Positions 25,548 to 34,186 of a DNA stretch of 64,000 nt are shown here, one piece after another. The notes below the pieces were generated by a model. The model made no database searches, was not told where the DNA came from, and saw nothing but the letters and a program-made list of their open reading frames with translations. Position 1 is the first letter of the stretch. Each line of letters begins with the position of its first letter. The position numbers were made by a program, and so were the translations under genes. Source of the DNA: JASBZA01 sp964345295 (lineage in GTDB: Bacteria > Bacillota > Clostridia > Saccharofermentanales > Fastidiosipilaceae); contig CAYFQG010000002.1 in assembly GCA_964345295.1 (NCBI GenBank), forward strand, positions 43,243 to 107,242. The letters are read 5' to 3'.

Positions 25548-26318
25548 ATGCAAGAAAAATTAGTTCTCTACGGATTTAATAATCTCACGAAGACGCTCAG
25601 TTATAATATTTACGATGTCTGTTATGCCAAGACCCGAGAAGAGAGGCAGGCATACGTTTCCTATATTGACAATCAGTACAATTCCGACCGGCTTACCAAT
25701 ATTCTTATGGAAGTCAGCAGCGGGATTAATGCCAAAGTCTTGAATATTTCCAGGCAAGACTACGAGCCCCAGGGTGCGTCGGTAAATTTTCTTATTGCCA
25801 ACGAAGAATTGCGTTTAAACGACTACGAAGATGAAATTTTGGCGCATTTAGACAAGAGTCATATCACGGTTCACACCTTCCCCGAGTACCATCCCGACCA
25901 GACCATTTCCACCTTCCGTGTCGATATCGAGGTGGCGACTTGCGGGACCATATCCCCTTTGAACACGCTGGATTTCCTGATTTCCAGCTTTGACTCCGAC
26001 ATCATGACGATTGATTACAGAGTCCGTGGCTTTACCAGGGACGAGGCCGGTAAGAAATATTTTATCGACCATGAAATCGGGTCTATCCAGGATTATATTT
26101 CCGAAGAGACCCTGGCCCTTTACGAAGCAACGGATGTCAACGTCGAGCAATCCAATATTTTCCATACCAAGATGATGATTAAGGAATTGGATTTGGAAAA
26201 TTATGTTTTCGGCCAAAAGGTCTCGGACTTGTCGGAAGAAGAACAAAAAAGCATCATGAAGCAACTGCAGCGCGAGATGTGGGAAATTTACTCCGGTTCC
26301 AACCTTTACGGAGAATAG
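25548..26318 (+). CDS. speD: S-adenosylmethionine decarboxylase proenzyme, E. coli type
   Basis: 256 residues, close to E. coli SpeD (264) and much longer than the Bacillus/archaeal type. The sequence LDKSHITVHTFPE contains the self-cleavage site, with Ser104 expected to become the pyruvoyl group. Downstream motifs FRVDIEVATCG and TIDYRVRGFTRDE match the class. It decarboxylates SAM to give the aminopropyl donor for spermidine. ATG 25548 follows GAGGTGA. The decarboxylase gene begins 13 bases after the stop and speE follows, so this is a polyamine operon. Confidence 0.95.
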   Translation: MQEKLVLYGFNNLTKTLSYNIYDVCYAKTREERQAYVSYIDNQYNSDRLTNILMEVSSGINAKVLNISRQDYEPQGASVNFLIANEELRLNDYEDEILAHLDKSHITVHTFPEYHPDQTISTFRVDIEVATCGTISPLNTLDFLISSFDSDIMTIDYRVRGFTRDEAGKKYFIDHEIGSIQDYISEETLALYEATDVNVEQSNIFHTKMMIKELDLENYVFGQKVSDLSEEEQKSIMKQLQREMWEIYSGSNLYGE

Positions 26319-26331
26319 AGAGGAGGCCTTT

Positions 26332-27798
26332 ATGTGGCATGAATATTTGATGAATCAGCAAAAAGCACCCCTGTACCAGGCTTTGAAGAAGTACCGCGAC
26401 AATCGTATTGTGCCATTTGATGTGCCGGGCCATAAGCAGGGCCGAGGCAATCCCGAATTAACCAAGTTTTTAGGCAAGGCCTGCCTGGGAGCGGATATGA
26501 ATTCGTCCAAACCCTTGGATAACCTGATCCATCCCGTCTCGGTGATTCGCGACGCCCAGGATTTGGCGGCCGATGCCTTCGGAGCCGATAGCGCTTTTTT
26601 CATGGTCAACGGGACCTCGTCTTCGGTCCAGGCCATGCTCATGACGGTCGTAGGTGAGGGGGACGAAATCATCATGCCCAGAAACGTCCACCGGTCGGCC
26701 ATAAACGCCCTTATCCTGACCGGCGCCAAGCCCATTTATGTCGATCCGGGCCAAAACGAGGCCTTGGGTATTCCTTTGGCCATGCCCATTGCCAAAGTCG
26801 AAGAAGCCATTACCAACCATCCCAACGCCAAGGCGGTTCTGGTAAACAACCCCACCTACTACGGTGTTTGCGGAGACTTGGAAAAAATCGTAAAAATTGC
26901 CCACAAGGCCGGTATGCGGGTTTTGGTCGACGAGGCCCACGGCACTCATTTCTATTTCTCCGAAGACCTGCCGCCTTCGGCTATGGAAGTCGGAGCGGAT
27001 ATGGCGGCCGTCAGCATTCATAAAACCGGCGGTTCTTTGACCCAGAGCTCCATGCTTCTTTTAGGTAAATCTATGGAGGGTTGGGACGGCTATGTCAGGC
27101 AGATTATTAACCTGACCCAGACCACATCAGCGTCTTATCTCTTAATGTCCTCTTTGGATATTAGCCGGAGAAATCTGGCGCTTCACGGTGAGGCTATCTA
27201 TAGCGAAGTCATCGGCCTGGCTCAGTATGCCCGAGAGGAAATCAAGGCTTTAAACGGCTTTTATGCCTTCGGTGAAGAGCTTTGTGACGGCGATGCTTTT
27301 AAATATTTCGACAAGACCAAGCTCTCTATCCACACCAGGTCCATGGGACTTTCCGGCATTGAGGTCTACGATATCCTCAGAGACGACTACGGGATTCAGA
27401 TTGAGTTCGGTGATTTGGGTAACATTTTGGCCATCTTGTCGGTAGGTGATACAGAGGCCAATATCGAAAGACTCATTGCGGCCTTGGCCGATATCTACAG
27501 GACCAGGCGCGGATCGCCCAAGGGACTTTTGAGTAACGAATACATCGCGCCTACCGTGGTGATGAGCCCCAAGGAAGCCTTCTTCGCGCCTACTATTTCC
27601 GTTCCCATTGAAGATTCGGAAGGTTATGTATGCAGCGAGTTTGTCATGTGTTATCCACCCGGTATCCCCATTTTGGCCCCGGGCGAGTTGGTAACGCGTG
27701 ACCAACTGGATTATATCCGCTACGCCAAAGAAAAAGGCTCCTCCATGTCGGGAACAGAAGACATCACCTTGCAAAACCTGAATGTGTTAGCGCCTTAG
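26332..27798 (+). CDS. speA: Orn/Lys/Arg decarboxylase, probably arginine decarboxylase
   Basis: 488 residues, PLP-dependent fold-type I, the short Bacillus SpeA-like form without the response-regulator-like wing domain. Motifs: DVPGHKQGRG near the N terminus, FMVNGTSSSVQAM, VLVDEAHGTHF, and SIHKTGGSLTQSS with the PLP-binding Lys231. The C-terminal domain ends in CYPPGIPILAPGE, typical of the family. Substrate preference among arginine, ornithine and lysine cannot be read with certainty; the position between speD and speE and the Bacillus-like size favour arginine. Its product would be agmatine. No agmatinase or agmatine deiminase gene is in the window. Confidence 0.88.
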   Translation: MWHEYLMNQQKAPLYQALKKYRDNRIVPFDVPGHKQGRGNPELTKFLGKACLGADMNSSKPLDNLIHPVSVIRDAQDLAADAFGADSAFFMVNGTSSSVQAMLMTVVGEGDEIIMPRNVHRSAINALILTGAKPIYVDPGQNEALGIPLAMPIAKVEEAITNHPNAKAVLVNNPTYYGVCGDLEKIVKIAHKAGMRVLVDEAHGTHFYFSEDLPPSAMEVGADMAAVSIHKTGGSLTQSSMLLLGKSMEGWDGYVRQIINLTQTTSASYLLMSSLDISRRNLALHGEAIYSEVIGLAQYAREEIKALNGFYAFGEELCDGDAFKYFDKTKLSIHTRSMGLSGIEVYDILRDDYGIQIEFGDLGNILAILSVGDTEANIERLIAALADIYRTRRGSPKGLLSNEYIAPTVVMSPKEAFFAPTISVPIEDSEGYVCSEFVMCYPPGIPILAPGELVTRDQLDYIRYAKEKGSSMSGTEDITLQNLNVLAP

Positions 27799-27844
27799 AG
27801 CCTTAAAAAATGTAAGGCTTTGGCTATAAAAGAAAGGACTAAAG

Positions 27845-28732
27845 ATGGAACTTTGGTTTAGTGAAAGACAAAGCACAGGCGTCCGCTTGCAAATAAAAGT
27901 GGACCGATCTTTATATACGACCCATTCTAAGTACCAACGGATTGATATCCTGCAGACCCAGGAATTCGGAAAAATTCTGGTCTTGGACGGCACCTTGATG
28001 CTAACCGAAAAAGATGAATTTATTTACCATGAAATGATGGTCCACGTGCCCATGGCCGTCCACCCCCATGTCCGAAAGGTCTTGTTAATAGGAGCCGGTG
28101 ACGGGGGCGCTTTGTCGAGGCTCTTGCTCTATCCGGAAATCGAGCACATCGATGTGGTCGAGATAGACAAGGAAGTCATCGAGGCCTGCCGGACCTATTT
28201 GCCCAATCTGGCCCAATCTTTTGACGACCCCAGAGTCCACGTGGAGATTGCCGACGGGCTTCGCTTTGTCCGCCAGAAATTAGATCTCTATGACCTGATT
28301 TTAGTTGACTCCACAGATCCCTTTGGCCCGGGAGAAGGCCTTTTTACCAGAGAATTTTACGGAAACTGCTACAATGCCCTTAAAGAAGACGGCATCCTGG
28401 TCAACCAGCACGAAAGCCCCTTCTACCCCCCAGATGCGAAGGAAGTACGCAATATTTATAAGAAAACCAGGCCCATTTTCCCCATTAATCTGCTCTACCA
28501 GGCCCATATCCCGACCTATCCATCCGGCCACTGGCTGTTCGGTTTCTTTTCCAAGCGTTACCACCCTTTGGAAGACCAGGACGAGGCAGGCTGGAAAGAG
28601 AAAAATATCCCGACCCGCTACTACAACCCCTCACTTCACCGCGGCGCCTTTGCCCTGCCGACCTATGTCTTAGATTTGCTTCATAACGAAGAGCTTGAGA
28701 TGGAAATCGATGACGACGAAGACGAGGATTAG
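27845..28732 (+). CDS. speE: spermidine synthase
   Basis: 295 residues. The N-terminal beta domain is followed by a Rossmann methyltransferase-like fold with LLIGAGDGGALSRLL (binding of decarboxylated SAM), VVEIDKEVIE, and the gate/active-site segment LILVDSTDPFGPGEGLF with the catalytic Asp. The extreme C terminus is a highly acidic tail (MEIDDDEDED). It transfers an aminopropyl group from decarboxylated SAM to putrescine (or possibly agmatine or another diamine). Last gene of the speD-speA-speE operon; the start follows GAAAGGAC. No clear terminator is seen before the sulfatase promoter. Confidence 0.93.
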   Translation: MELWFSERQSTGVRLQIKVDRSLYTTHSKYQRIDILQTQEFGKILVLDGTLMLTEKDEFIYHEMMVHVPMAVHPHVRKVLLIGAGDGGALSRLLLYPEIEHIDVVEIDKEVIEACRTYLPNLAQSFDDPRVHVEIADGLRFVRQKLDLYDLILVDSTDPFGPGEGLFTREFYGNCYNALKEDGILVNQHESPFYPPDAKEVRNIYKKTRPIFPINLLYQAHIPTYPSGHWLFGFFSKRYHPLEDQDEAGWKEKNIPTRYYNPSLHRGAFALPTYVLDLLHNEELEMEIDDDEDED

Positions 28733-28749
28733 AGCCACTGAGGGCCGTT

Positions 28750-28778
28750 TTTACAAAGTTTTAGCCATAGGATAAAAT
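28750..28778 (+). promoter_or_regulatory. promoter of the sulfatase operon
   Basis: TTTACA (28750-28755) and TAAAAT (28773-28778) are separated by 17 bases, with the sulfatase ATG 48 bases further on, preceded by GAGGAG. Confidence 0.5.
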
Positions 28779-28825
28779 TAAGTCGGTTTATATCTATTTC
28801 GAATGCAGATGAGGAGAAACGTTCT

Positions 28826-30439
28826 ATGCAAAATTCGGGTCCCGAGGCTTACTCACACTTAGGTCGCAAAATTATTTTTATCATGACGGATACCCAGCGC
28901 ACCGACATGGTGGGCTGCTACGGTCATCCCGATATGAAGACACCGGCTATCGACAGTCTGGCGGCCAAAGGTGTGCGCTATGAATGGGCTTTTTCTTGCC
29001 AACCGGTGTGCGGACCCGCCAGGTCGGCAATTTTTACCGGCCTTTATCCTCACTCCAACGGCTCTTGGGCCAACTCCATCCCCCTGGGTGCCAATGTTAA
29101 AACCGTTGGACAGCGCTTAAGAGACAACCGCTTCCATACGGCTTATATCGGTAAATACCACCTGGATGGCAGCGATTATTTTGGCCTGGGTTATGCCTCG
29201 GACGGTTGGGATCCGGATTACTGGTACGACATGCGTAACTATCTTGAAGAGATGACCGATTTGGAACGCTATAAGTCCAGAGATCAAAGGACCATGGACC
29301 ATGAGGCCATTCCGGTAGAGAAGACCTACGCCCATCAGGTTTCTAATCGGGCCATTGATTTTATTAAAGAAAACCGCGATGACGATTATTTCCTGGTGGT
29401 CAGCTATGATGAGCCCCACGATCCTTATCTGTGCCCCGAACCCTACTGCTCCATGTACGAGGATTATGAATTCCCCAAGAGCCCCAATGTCTGGGACGAC
29501 TTGCAAGACAAACCGGATTACCAACGGGTTTGGGCAGGTAAGAATCTGGATTTAAACATGGACGAACTACACATCTACCATAAGTATTTCTTCGGTTGCA
29601 ATTCCTTTGTCGACAGTGAGATTGGCAGAGTGTTGGCAACCATTGAAGACTACGCCGACGATGCGCTCATTATCTATACCTCCGACCATGGTGATGCCCT
29701 TTTCTCCCATGCACTCTATTCCAAAGGCCCCAGCATGTACGATGAAATCTGTCGGATTCCTTTGATTATCTACGACCCTTCGAGCGATACGCCCGGCGGA
29801 TCGGTCTGTGAGCATCCGGCCAGCCATATCGACATGGTACCTACCATTTTGGATTATGCCGGCCTACCGCAGCCCAAGATTCTGGAAGGGAAGTCTATGC
29901 GACCCATGATTGAAGACCCTTCCTATAAATTAAACAATTATATCTTCTCCGAGTTTAACCGCTATGAAGTGGACCACGACGGATTCGGCGGCTTCCAGCC
30001 CATGCGGTCTTGTTTTGACGGGCGTTACAAGCTAAGTATCCACCTCTTATCCCAAGATGAACTCTACGATATGCAAGAAGACCCGGCGGAGATGTTTAAC
30101 CTGATTGATTCCGATGACCACAAGGACGTTCGAAACAAGCTCCATGACGAGATTCTGGATTGGATGAATCGGACTAGGGATCCCTTCCGCGGCTATTACT
30201 GGGAAAGACGGCCCTGGCGCGATGACGCGAGAAAGCCTACATGGGATTACACCGGTTATACCCGCCAGAGAGAAAATGAAGAATACGAGAGACGTCAGCT
30301 CAACTATTCGTCGGGGCTTCCCATGTTGGATGCCGTTAGACCTAACGGGACCAGAGAAAACCTCTTTACTGAAGAAGAATTAAGCCAAGTGACCTTTTTA
30401 CCCAAAGAAGATGACGGAGTCGAGGCGCCTGATGCCTAA
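28826..30439 (+). CDS. Cys-type sulfatase
   Basis: 537 residues, type I sulfatase of the alkaline phosphatase superfamily. The active-site motif C-x-P-x-R is present as Cys62 in PVCGPARSAIFTG; Cys62 must be converted to formylglycine. Metal-binding and catalytic blocks include IIFIMTDTQRTDMVGCYG at the start and YTSDHGDALFSH in the middle. There is no signal peptide, so the enzyme is probably cytoplasmic and acts on an imported sulfated substrate, such as a sugar sulfate or choline sulfate; the substrate is not clear. The next gene encodes the matching maturase, overlapping the stop codon, and a TauE/SafE exporter follows. Confidence 0.92.
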   Translation: MQNSGPEAYSHLGRKIIFIMTDTQRTDMVGCYGHPDMKTPAIDSLAAKGVRYEWAFSCQPVCGPARSAIFTGLYPHSNGSWANSIPLGANVKTVGQRLRDNRFHTAYIGKYHLDGSDYFGLGYASDGWDPDYWYDMRNYLEEMTDLERYKSRDQRTMDHEAIPVEKTYAHQVSNRAIDFIKENRDDDYFLVVSYDEPHDPYLCPEPYCSMYEDYEFPKSPNVWDDLQDKPDYQRVWAGKNLDLNMDELHIYHKYFFGCNSFVDSEIGRVLATIEDYADDALIIYTSDHGDALFSHALYSKGPSMYDEICRIPLIIYDPSSDTPGGSVCEHPASHIDMVPTILDYAGLPQPKILEGKSMRPMIEDPSYKLNNYIFSEFNRYEVDHDGFGGFQPMRSCFDGRYKLSIHLLSQDELYDMQEDPAEMFNLIDSDDHKDVRNKLHDEILDWMNRTRDPFRGYYWERRPWRDDARKPTWDYTGYTRQRENEEYERRQLNYSSGLPMLDAVRPNGTRENLFTEEELSQVTFLPKEDDGVEAPDA

Positions 30440-31577
30440 AACCAGACCCCTGCATTTTCTAATAAAGCCTTCTTCCAGCCTCTGTAATATGCGGTGCCGT
30501 TACTGTTTTTACGCCGACGTCTCCGACCACAGAGAGGTGAAGAGCTACGGCCTTATGTCTTTGGAGACATCCGAGAACCTGATTCGCCTGGCCTTTTCCG
30601 AAAATCCCCTGTCGCTTCACTTTGCTTTCCAAGGCGGTGAGCCCAGTTTGCGCGGCTTGGATTTTTATAGGGATTTTGTAGACCTGGTGGACCGCTATAA
30701 CACGTCCGATACACCGGTCGAGTTTTCCATGCAGACCAACGGCTTTGTAATCGACGAAGAATGGACCGAATTTTTCAAGGCCCATAATTTTCTCATGGGT
30801 CTGTCTTTGGATGGGACAGTCCGAACCCATAACGAGAACCGCTTGGGTCCGGAAAACGAAGGCACCTTTCGCCGGGTTTGGCAAGTGGCCGAGATGTTCC
30901 AAAAAGCCGGAGTAGAATTTAATATTCTGACGGTAGTAAACCGCCAGGTGGCCCAAGCCATCGATAAAATCTATCCCTTCTACATGAAGAAGGGCCTTTA
31001 TTACCAACAATACATTCCCTGTTTGGATCCTTTCGAAGAAGAGAGGGGGCTCCACGACTATTCCCTAAGGCCCGAAGATTATGCAAACTTCCTGGTTAAG
31101 CTTTTCGATATGTGGTACGAGGATGTCATGGCCGGCCGTTTTGTTTATATTCGTTTCTTTGAGAATCTGGTGGGTATGCTTTTAGGATATCCACCCGAGG
31201 CCTGCGGCATGGTGGGCCTTTGCCAACCGCAGTTGGTAATAGAAGCCGACGGCGGTGTTTATCCTTGTGACTTCTATGTTTTAGACGATTTGCGTATTGG
31301 AAACATCAACCACAACACCCTGGCCGAGATAGAAGAAAACAGGGCCAAGACCAATTTCATAGAGCAGTCCGTTGCGGTCGATCCGGCTTGCCGAGACTGT
31401 GCCTACTTCCCCCTTTGTAGGGGAGGCTGCAGAAGAGACCGAGAGCCTAGGCAAGGCGACCGGATGAGCCTCAATTATTATTGCCCGGCCTTTAAGACCT
31501 TTTACGAGCATGCCTTACCTAAACTACAGAATGTTGTGGCCAAAATAAGTGACCGGAACAGACCTGTTAATGGCTAG
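30432..31577 (+). CDS. anaerobic sulfatase-maturating enzyme (radical SAM, SPASM)
   Basis: About 381 residues. The radical SAM cluster is C18-x3-C22-x2-C25 (CNMRCRYC), followed by the AFQGGEPSLRG glycine-rich SAM motif. C-terminal SPASM cysteines occur in ACGMVGLCQP, YPCDFYVLDD and CRDCAYFPLCRGGCRRD, binding two auxiliary 4Fe-4S clusters. The enzyme oxidises the active-site Cys of sulfatases to formylglycine without oxygen, matching the Cys-type sulfatase upstream. Start ATG 30432 overlaps the sulfatase stop by 8 bases and has GAGG 6 bases before it; ATG at 30411 is an alternative with a weaker site. The pairing implies an anaerobic lifestyle. Confidence 0.93.
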   Translation: MPKTRPLHFLIKPSSSLCNMRCRYCFYADVSDHREVKSYGLMSLETSENLIRLAFSENPLSLHFAFQGGEPSLRGLDFYRDFVDLVDRYNTSDTPVEFSMQTNGFVIDEEWTEFFKAHNFLMGLSLDGTVRTHNENRLGPENEGTFRRVWQVAEMFQKAGVEFNILTVVNRQVAQAIDKIYPFYMKKGLYYQQYIPCLDPFEEERGLHDYSLRPEDYANFLVKLFDMWYEDVMAGRFVYIRFFENLVGMLLGYPPEACGMVGLCQPQLVIEADGGVYPCDFYVLDDLRIGNINHNTLAEIEENRAKTNFIEQSVAVDPACRDCAYFPLCRGGCRRDREPRQGDRMSLNYYCPAFKTFYEHALPKLQNVVAKISDRNRPVNG

Positions 31578-31597
31578 AAGAAAGAGCAGAATTTAAG

Positions 31598-32392
31598 ATG
31601 TTTTTAGTGTTTTTTATTATTGCATTTGTGGCCTCCTTTATTGGCGTCTTATCGGGCCTGGGCGGAGGCATCATCATCAAGCCCGTCTTGGATATGACCG
31701 GTATTGCCGGCGTAGCCGAGGCATCGTTTATGTCGGGCCTTACTGTTTTGGCCATGACCTTGGTGAACCTCATCCGAAACCTGGCCAATCCCAGAGCAAT
31801 GTTAATCGATAAGAAAAGGTCTCCCTGCTTGGCCCTGGGTGCCGTTTTCGGCGGCCTTTTAGGCAACAAGATATTTGCCGTCTTAATGAAGGCGGTAGGT
31901 CCGTCCGGCCAAAGCCGGGTCGGGGCAATTCAAGCAGCCATCCTCTTTTTAATTACTGTTTCGGTTATGGCCTATATGCACTATAAAGAACGTATCCGGA
32001 CCAAAGATTACCAACGCATGGGGGCTTCTCTCCTGATTGGTTTAAGCTTGGGTATGATTTCGTCTTTCTTAGGTATAGGCGGAGGGCCCATGAACTTAGT
32101 GGTCCTTTATTTCTTCTTTAGTATGTCCACTAAGGAAGCGGCTCAGAACTCGCTTTTCATCATCTTCTTCTCCCAGCTGTCTTCTTTATTACAAACGCTT
32201 TTCAACAACACGGTTCCGGATTTCAATACGGTCAACCTGATTTTCATGATTATTGGCGGTGTTTCAGCAGGCATTATAGGTGGTATAGTCGGCAAAAGAA
32301 TGGACGATAAGACGACTGATAAGATGTTGATGGCTGTTTTCACCCTCATTGCGCTCATAAACGTGTACAATTTTATTAAGTTCTTAGTATAA
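31598..32392 (+). CDS. TauE/SafE-family anion exporter
   Basis: 264 residues with about eight hydrophobic helices in two related halves; each half begins with a Gly-rich loop (SGLGGGIIIKPVL and FLGIGGGPMNLVVLYFFF) typical of the TauE/SafE (DUF81) family. Members export sulfite, sulfoacetate or related anions. Placement directly after a sulfatase and its maturase suggests export of sulfate or sulfite released from the substrate; that is inference from context. No ribosome site stronger than AGAAAGAGCAG is visible at 31577-31590. Confidence 0.85.
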   Translation: MFLVFFIIAFVASFIGVLSGLGGGIIIKPVLDMTGIAGVAEASFMSGLTVLAMTLVNLIRNLANPRAMLIDKKRSPCLALGAVFGGLLGNKIFAVLMKAVGPSGQSRVGAIQAAILFLITVSVMAYMHYKERIRTKDYQRMGASLLIGLSLGMISSFLGIGGGPMNLVVLYFFFSMSTKEAAQNSLFIIFFSQLSSLLQTLFNNTVPDFNTVNLIFMIIGGVSAGIIGGIVGKRMDDKTTDKMLMAVFTLIALINVYNFIKFLV

Positions 32393-32405
32393 AAGGAGGT
32401 CCGCT

Positions 32406-32654
32406 ATGGCGAGAAAGAGAAACCCTAATTACGATCAAGTCCAAGATAATTTACAAGAGGCCAAAGAAGCTTTTGAAGAAGTGAAAGATTTAGCCGAAGA
32501 GTTAAAAGTGAAGTTAGCCTTCCTGCAGCAATCGACCAAGCCCGAGATGAATAAGCTTCAAGAAAACCTGGCAATCTTAGAAAGCCAAGTCGAGGACCTG
32601 ACGGAAAATATCCAAAACATAAGCGATATCACCCAAAAAAACAAAGACCTCTAG
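32406..32654 (+). CDS. small coiled-coil protein
   Basis: 82 residues, almost entirely helical with heptad-like spacing of hydrophobics (LQEAKEAFEEVKDLAEELKV, then LQENLAILESQVEDLTENI). No family recognised and no signal peptide or membrane helix. It is preceded by AAAGGAGG and lies 13 bases after the exporter, so it is probably the last gene of the sulfatase operon. Amphipathic coiled coils of this size often mediate oligomerisation, but no partner is evident. Confidence 0.6.
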   Translation: MARKRNPNYDQVQDNLQEAKEAFEEVKDLAEELKVKLAFLQQSTKPEMNKLQENLAILESQVEDLTENIQNISDITQKNKDL

Positions 32655-32704
32655 GCTTTTAAGCCCGGGGCTTTGGACGCTTCGCCGAACCGGCCTGTCT
32701 GGCC

Positions 32705-32733
32705 TGGTCAAGGACGAACTTTTTCCTTATAAT
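32705..32733 (+). promoter_or_regulatory. promoter of the uracil permease gene
   Basis: TGGTCA (32705-32710) and TATAAT (32728-32733) are separated by 17 bases. The leader to the ATG at 32776 is only about 36 bases, which leaves no room for a PyrR-type attenuator. Confidence 0.5.
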
Positions 32734-32775
32734 TGTGAACCGAATGTAAAATTCCTATTTAAGAAAGGTAAAGAT

Positions 32776-34170
32776 ATGACGCGTAAGAAATATACGAAAG
32801 AAGAAAGGCAAGAGGCCGCCGCAAGGCTGGGCCAAGAGCCGATTTGGGATGTTAGGACCCTGTCTACGGGCAAGGGCCTCCTTCTAGGTTTGCAACATAT
32901 GTTTGCCATGTTCGGTGCAACCGTCCTGGTCCCTATGTTGACCGGCTTGGATATTTCCACCACCCTACTTATGGCAGGTCTGGGAACCTTGCTGTTCCAT
33001 TTCTTGACCAAGGGCAAGGTACCCGCTTTCCTGGGTTCCTCTTTTGCTTTTATTGCAGGTTACGGAGCCGTGGCCCCCTTTGTAAACGGACAGCCCAACA
33101 CGGAAATGCTTCCCTACGCGGGCGGCGGTGTTTTTGTGGCCGGTCTTATTTATGTGCTTTTCGCCCTGCTGATTAAGCTTTTCGGTGTGGAAAGGGTCAT
33201 GCGATTCTTCCCGCCTGTTGTTACCGGTCCCATTATTATTTCCATCGGTTTAACTCTGGCACCTTCCGCCATTAATAACGCCAGCCAGGATTGGCTCTTG
33301 GCCCTTGTCGCCATTGCCATCGTGGTGTTCTTTAATATTTGGGGTAAGGGCATGGCCAAAATCATCCCCATTTTCCTGGGTATCGTCTTGCCCTACATTC
33401 TGGCCCTTATCTTAAGACGGGTTGATTTATCGGCTGTGAGCGGGGCCAAAATTGTTGCGGTTCCTTTACACCCCGACCAGTTTATGAAATTTGACCTTAG
33501 CGCCATTATTACCATCGCCCCCATCGCATTGGCAACGGTTATGGAACACATTGGTGACGTATCGGCAATCGGTGCAACAGTTGGTAAGAATTTTTTTCAG
33601 AAGCCGGGTCTTCATCGGACTATTTTGGGTGACGGTTTGGCAACTGCTTTGGCCTCGGCTTTCGGCGGTCCGGCCAACACCACCTATGGCGAAAATACCG
33701 GCGTCCTTGTTTTAACCAAGGTTTACGATCCGGCTGTCATGCGGATTGCGGCTGTAATGGCTATTGTCTTATCTTTCTTCCCGGCCGTCAGCAACATCAT
33801 CCGGTCTATCCCCATGGCCATCATCGGCGGTGTTTCTATGATCCTCTACGGCATGATTTCCGGTATCGGTGTCCGTAATCTGGTCGAAAATCAAGTAGAC
33901 TTTACCAAGAGCCGTAACCTCATCGTAGCCGCAGCCATATTCGTATGTGCCTTGGGTTTCACCGGCCAGGTCAATGGCATCAGCTTCAACGTAGGCGAAG
34001 CGACCATCACCTTATCCGGTATCGCTATCGCCGCCATTGTAGGTATTATTCTGAACGCCATCTTGCCCGGCAAAGACTACAACTTCAGCCAGGAAGACCC
34101 TCAGGATACGGGCGTAAACTTCTCGGGTGTCGATACGACCACGGAAGGCAAGTCCCACAAAGAAAACTAA
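32776..34170 (+). CDS. uraA: uracil permease, NCS2 family
   Basis: 464 residues with about 12-14 membrane helices. NCS2 signatures are present: QHMFAMFGATVLVP in helix 1, PAFLGSSFAF in the helix 3 region, PAVTGPI-type (FFPPVVTGPIIISIG), and PANTTYGENTGVL with the conserved Glu (helix 10 segment) that marks uracil/xanthine carriers. Family members UraA and PyrP import uracil by proton symport. PyrP in Bacillus lies in the pyr operon; here the gene stands alone between the sulfatase operon and a minus-strand oxidoreductase. A xanthine specificity is less likely but not excluded. Confidence 0.9.
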   Translation: MTRKKYTKEERQEAAARLGQEPIWDVRTLSTGKGLLLGLQHMFAMFGATVLVPMLTGLDISTTLLMAGLGTLLFHFLTKGKVPAFLGSSFAFIAGYGAVAPFVNGQPNTEMLPYAGGGVFVAGLIYVLFALLIKLFGVERVMRFFPPVVTGPIIISIGLTLAPSAINNASQDWLLALVAIAIVVFFNIWGKGMAKIIPIFLGIVLPYILALILRRVDLSAVSGAKIVAVPLHPDQFMKFDLSAIITIAPIALATVMEHIGDVSAIGATVGKNFFQKPGLHRTILGDGLATALASAFGGPANTTYGENTGVLVLTKVYDPAVMRIAAVMAIVLSFFPAVSNIIRSIPMAIIGGVSMILYGMISGIGVRNLVENQVDFTKSRNLIVAAAIFVCALGFTGQVNGISFNVGEATITLSGIAIAAIVGIILNAILPGKDYNFSQEDPQDTGVNFSGVDTTTEGKSHKEN

Positions 34171-34186
34171 GTTTAAGACTTAAGCC

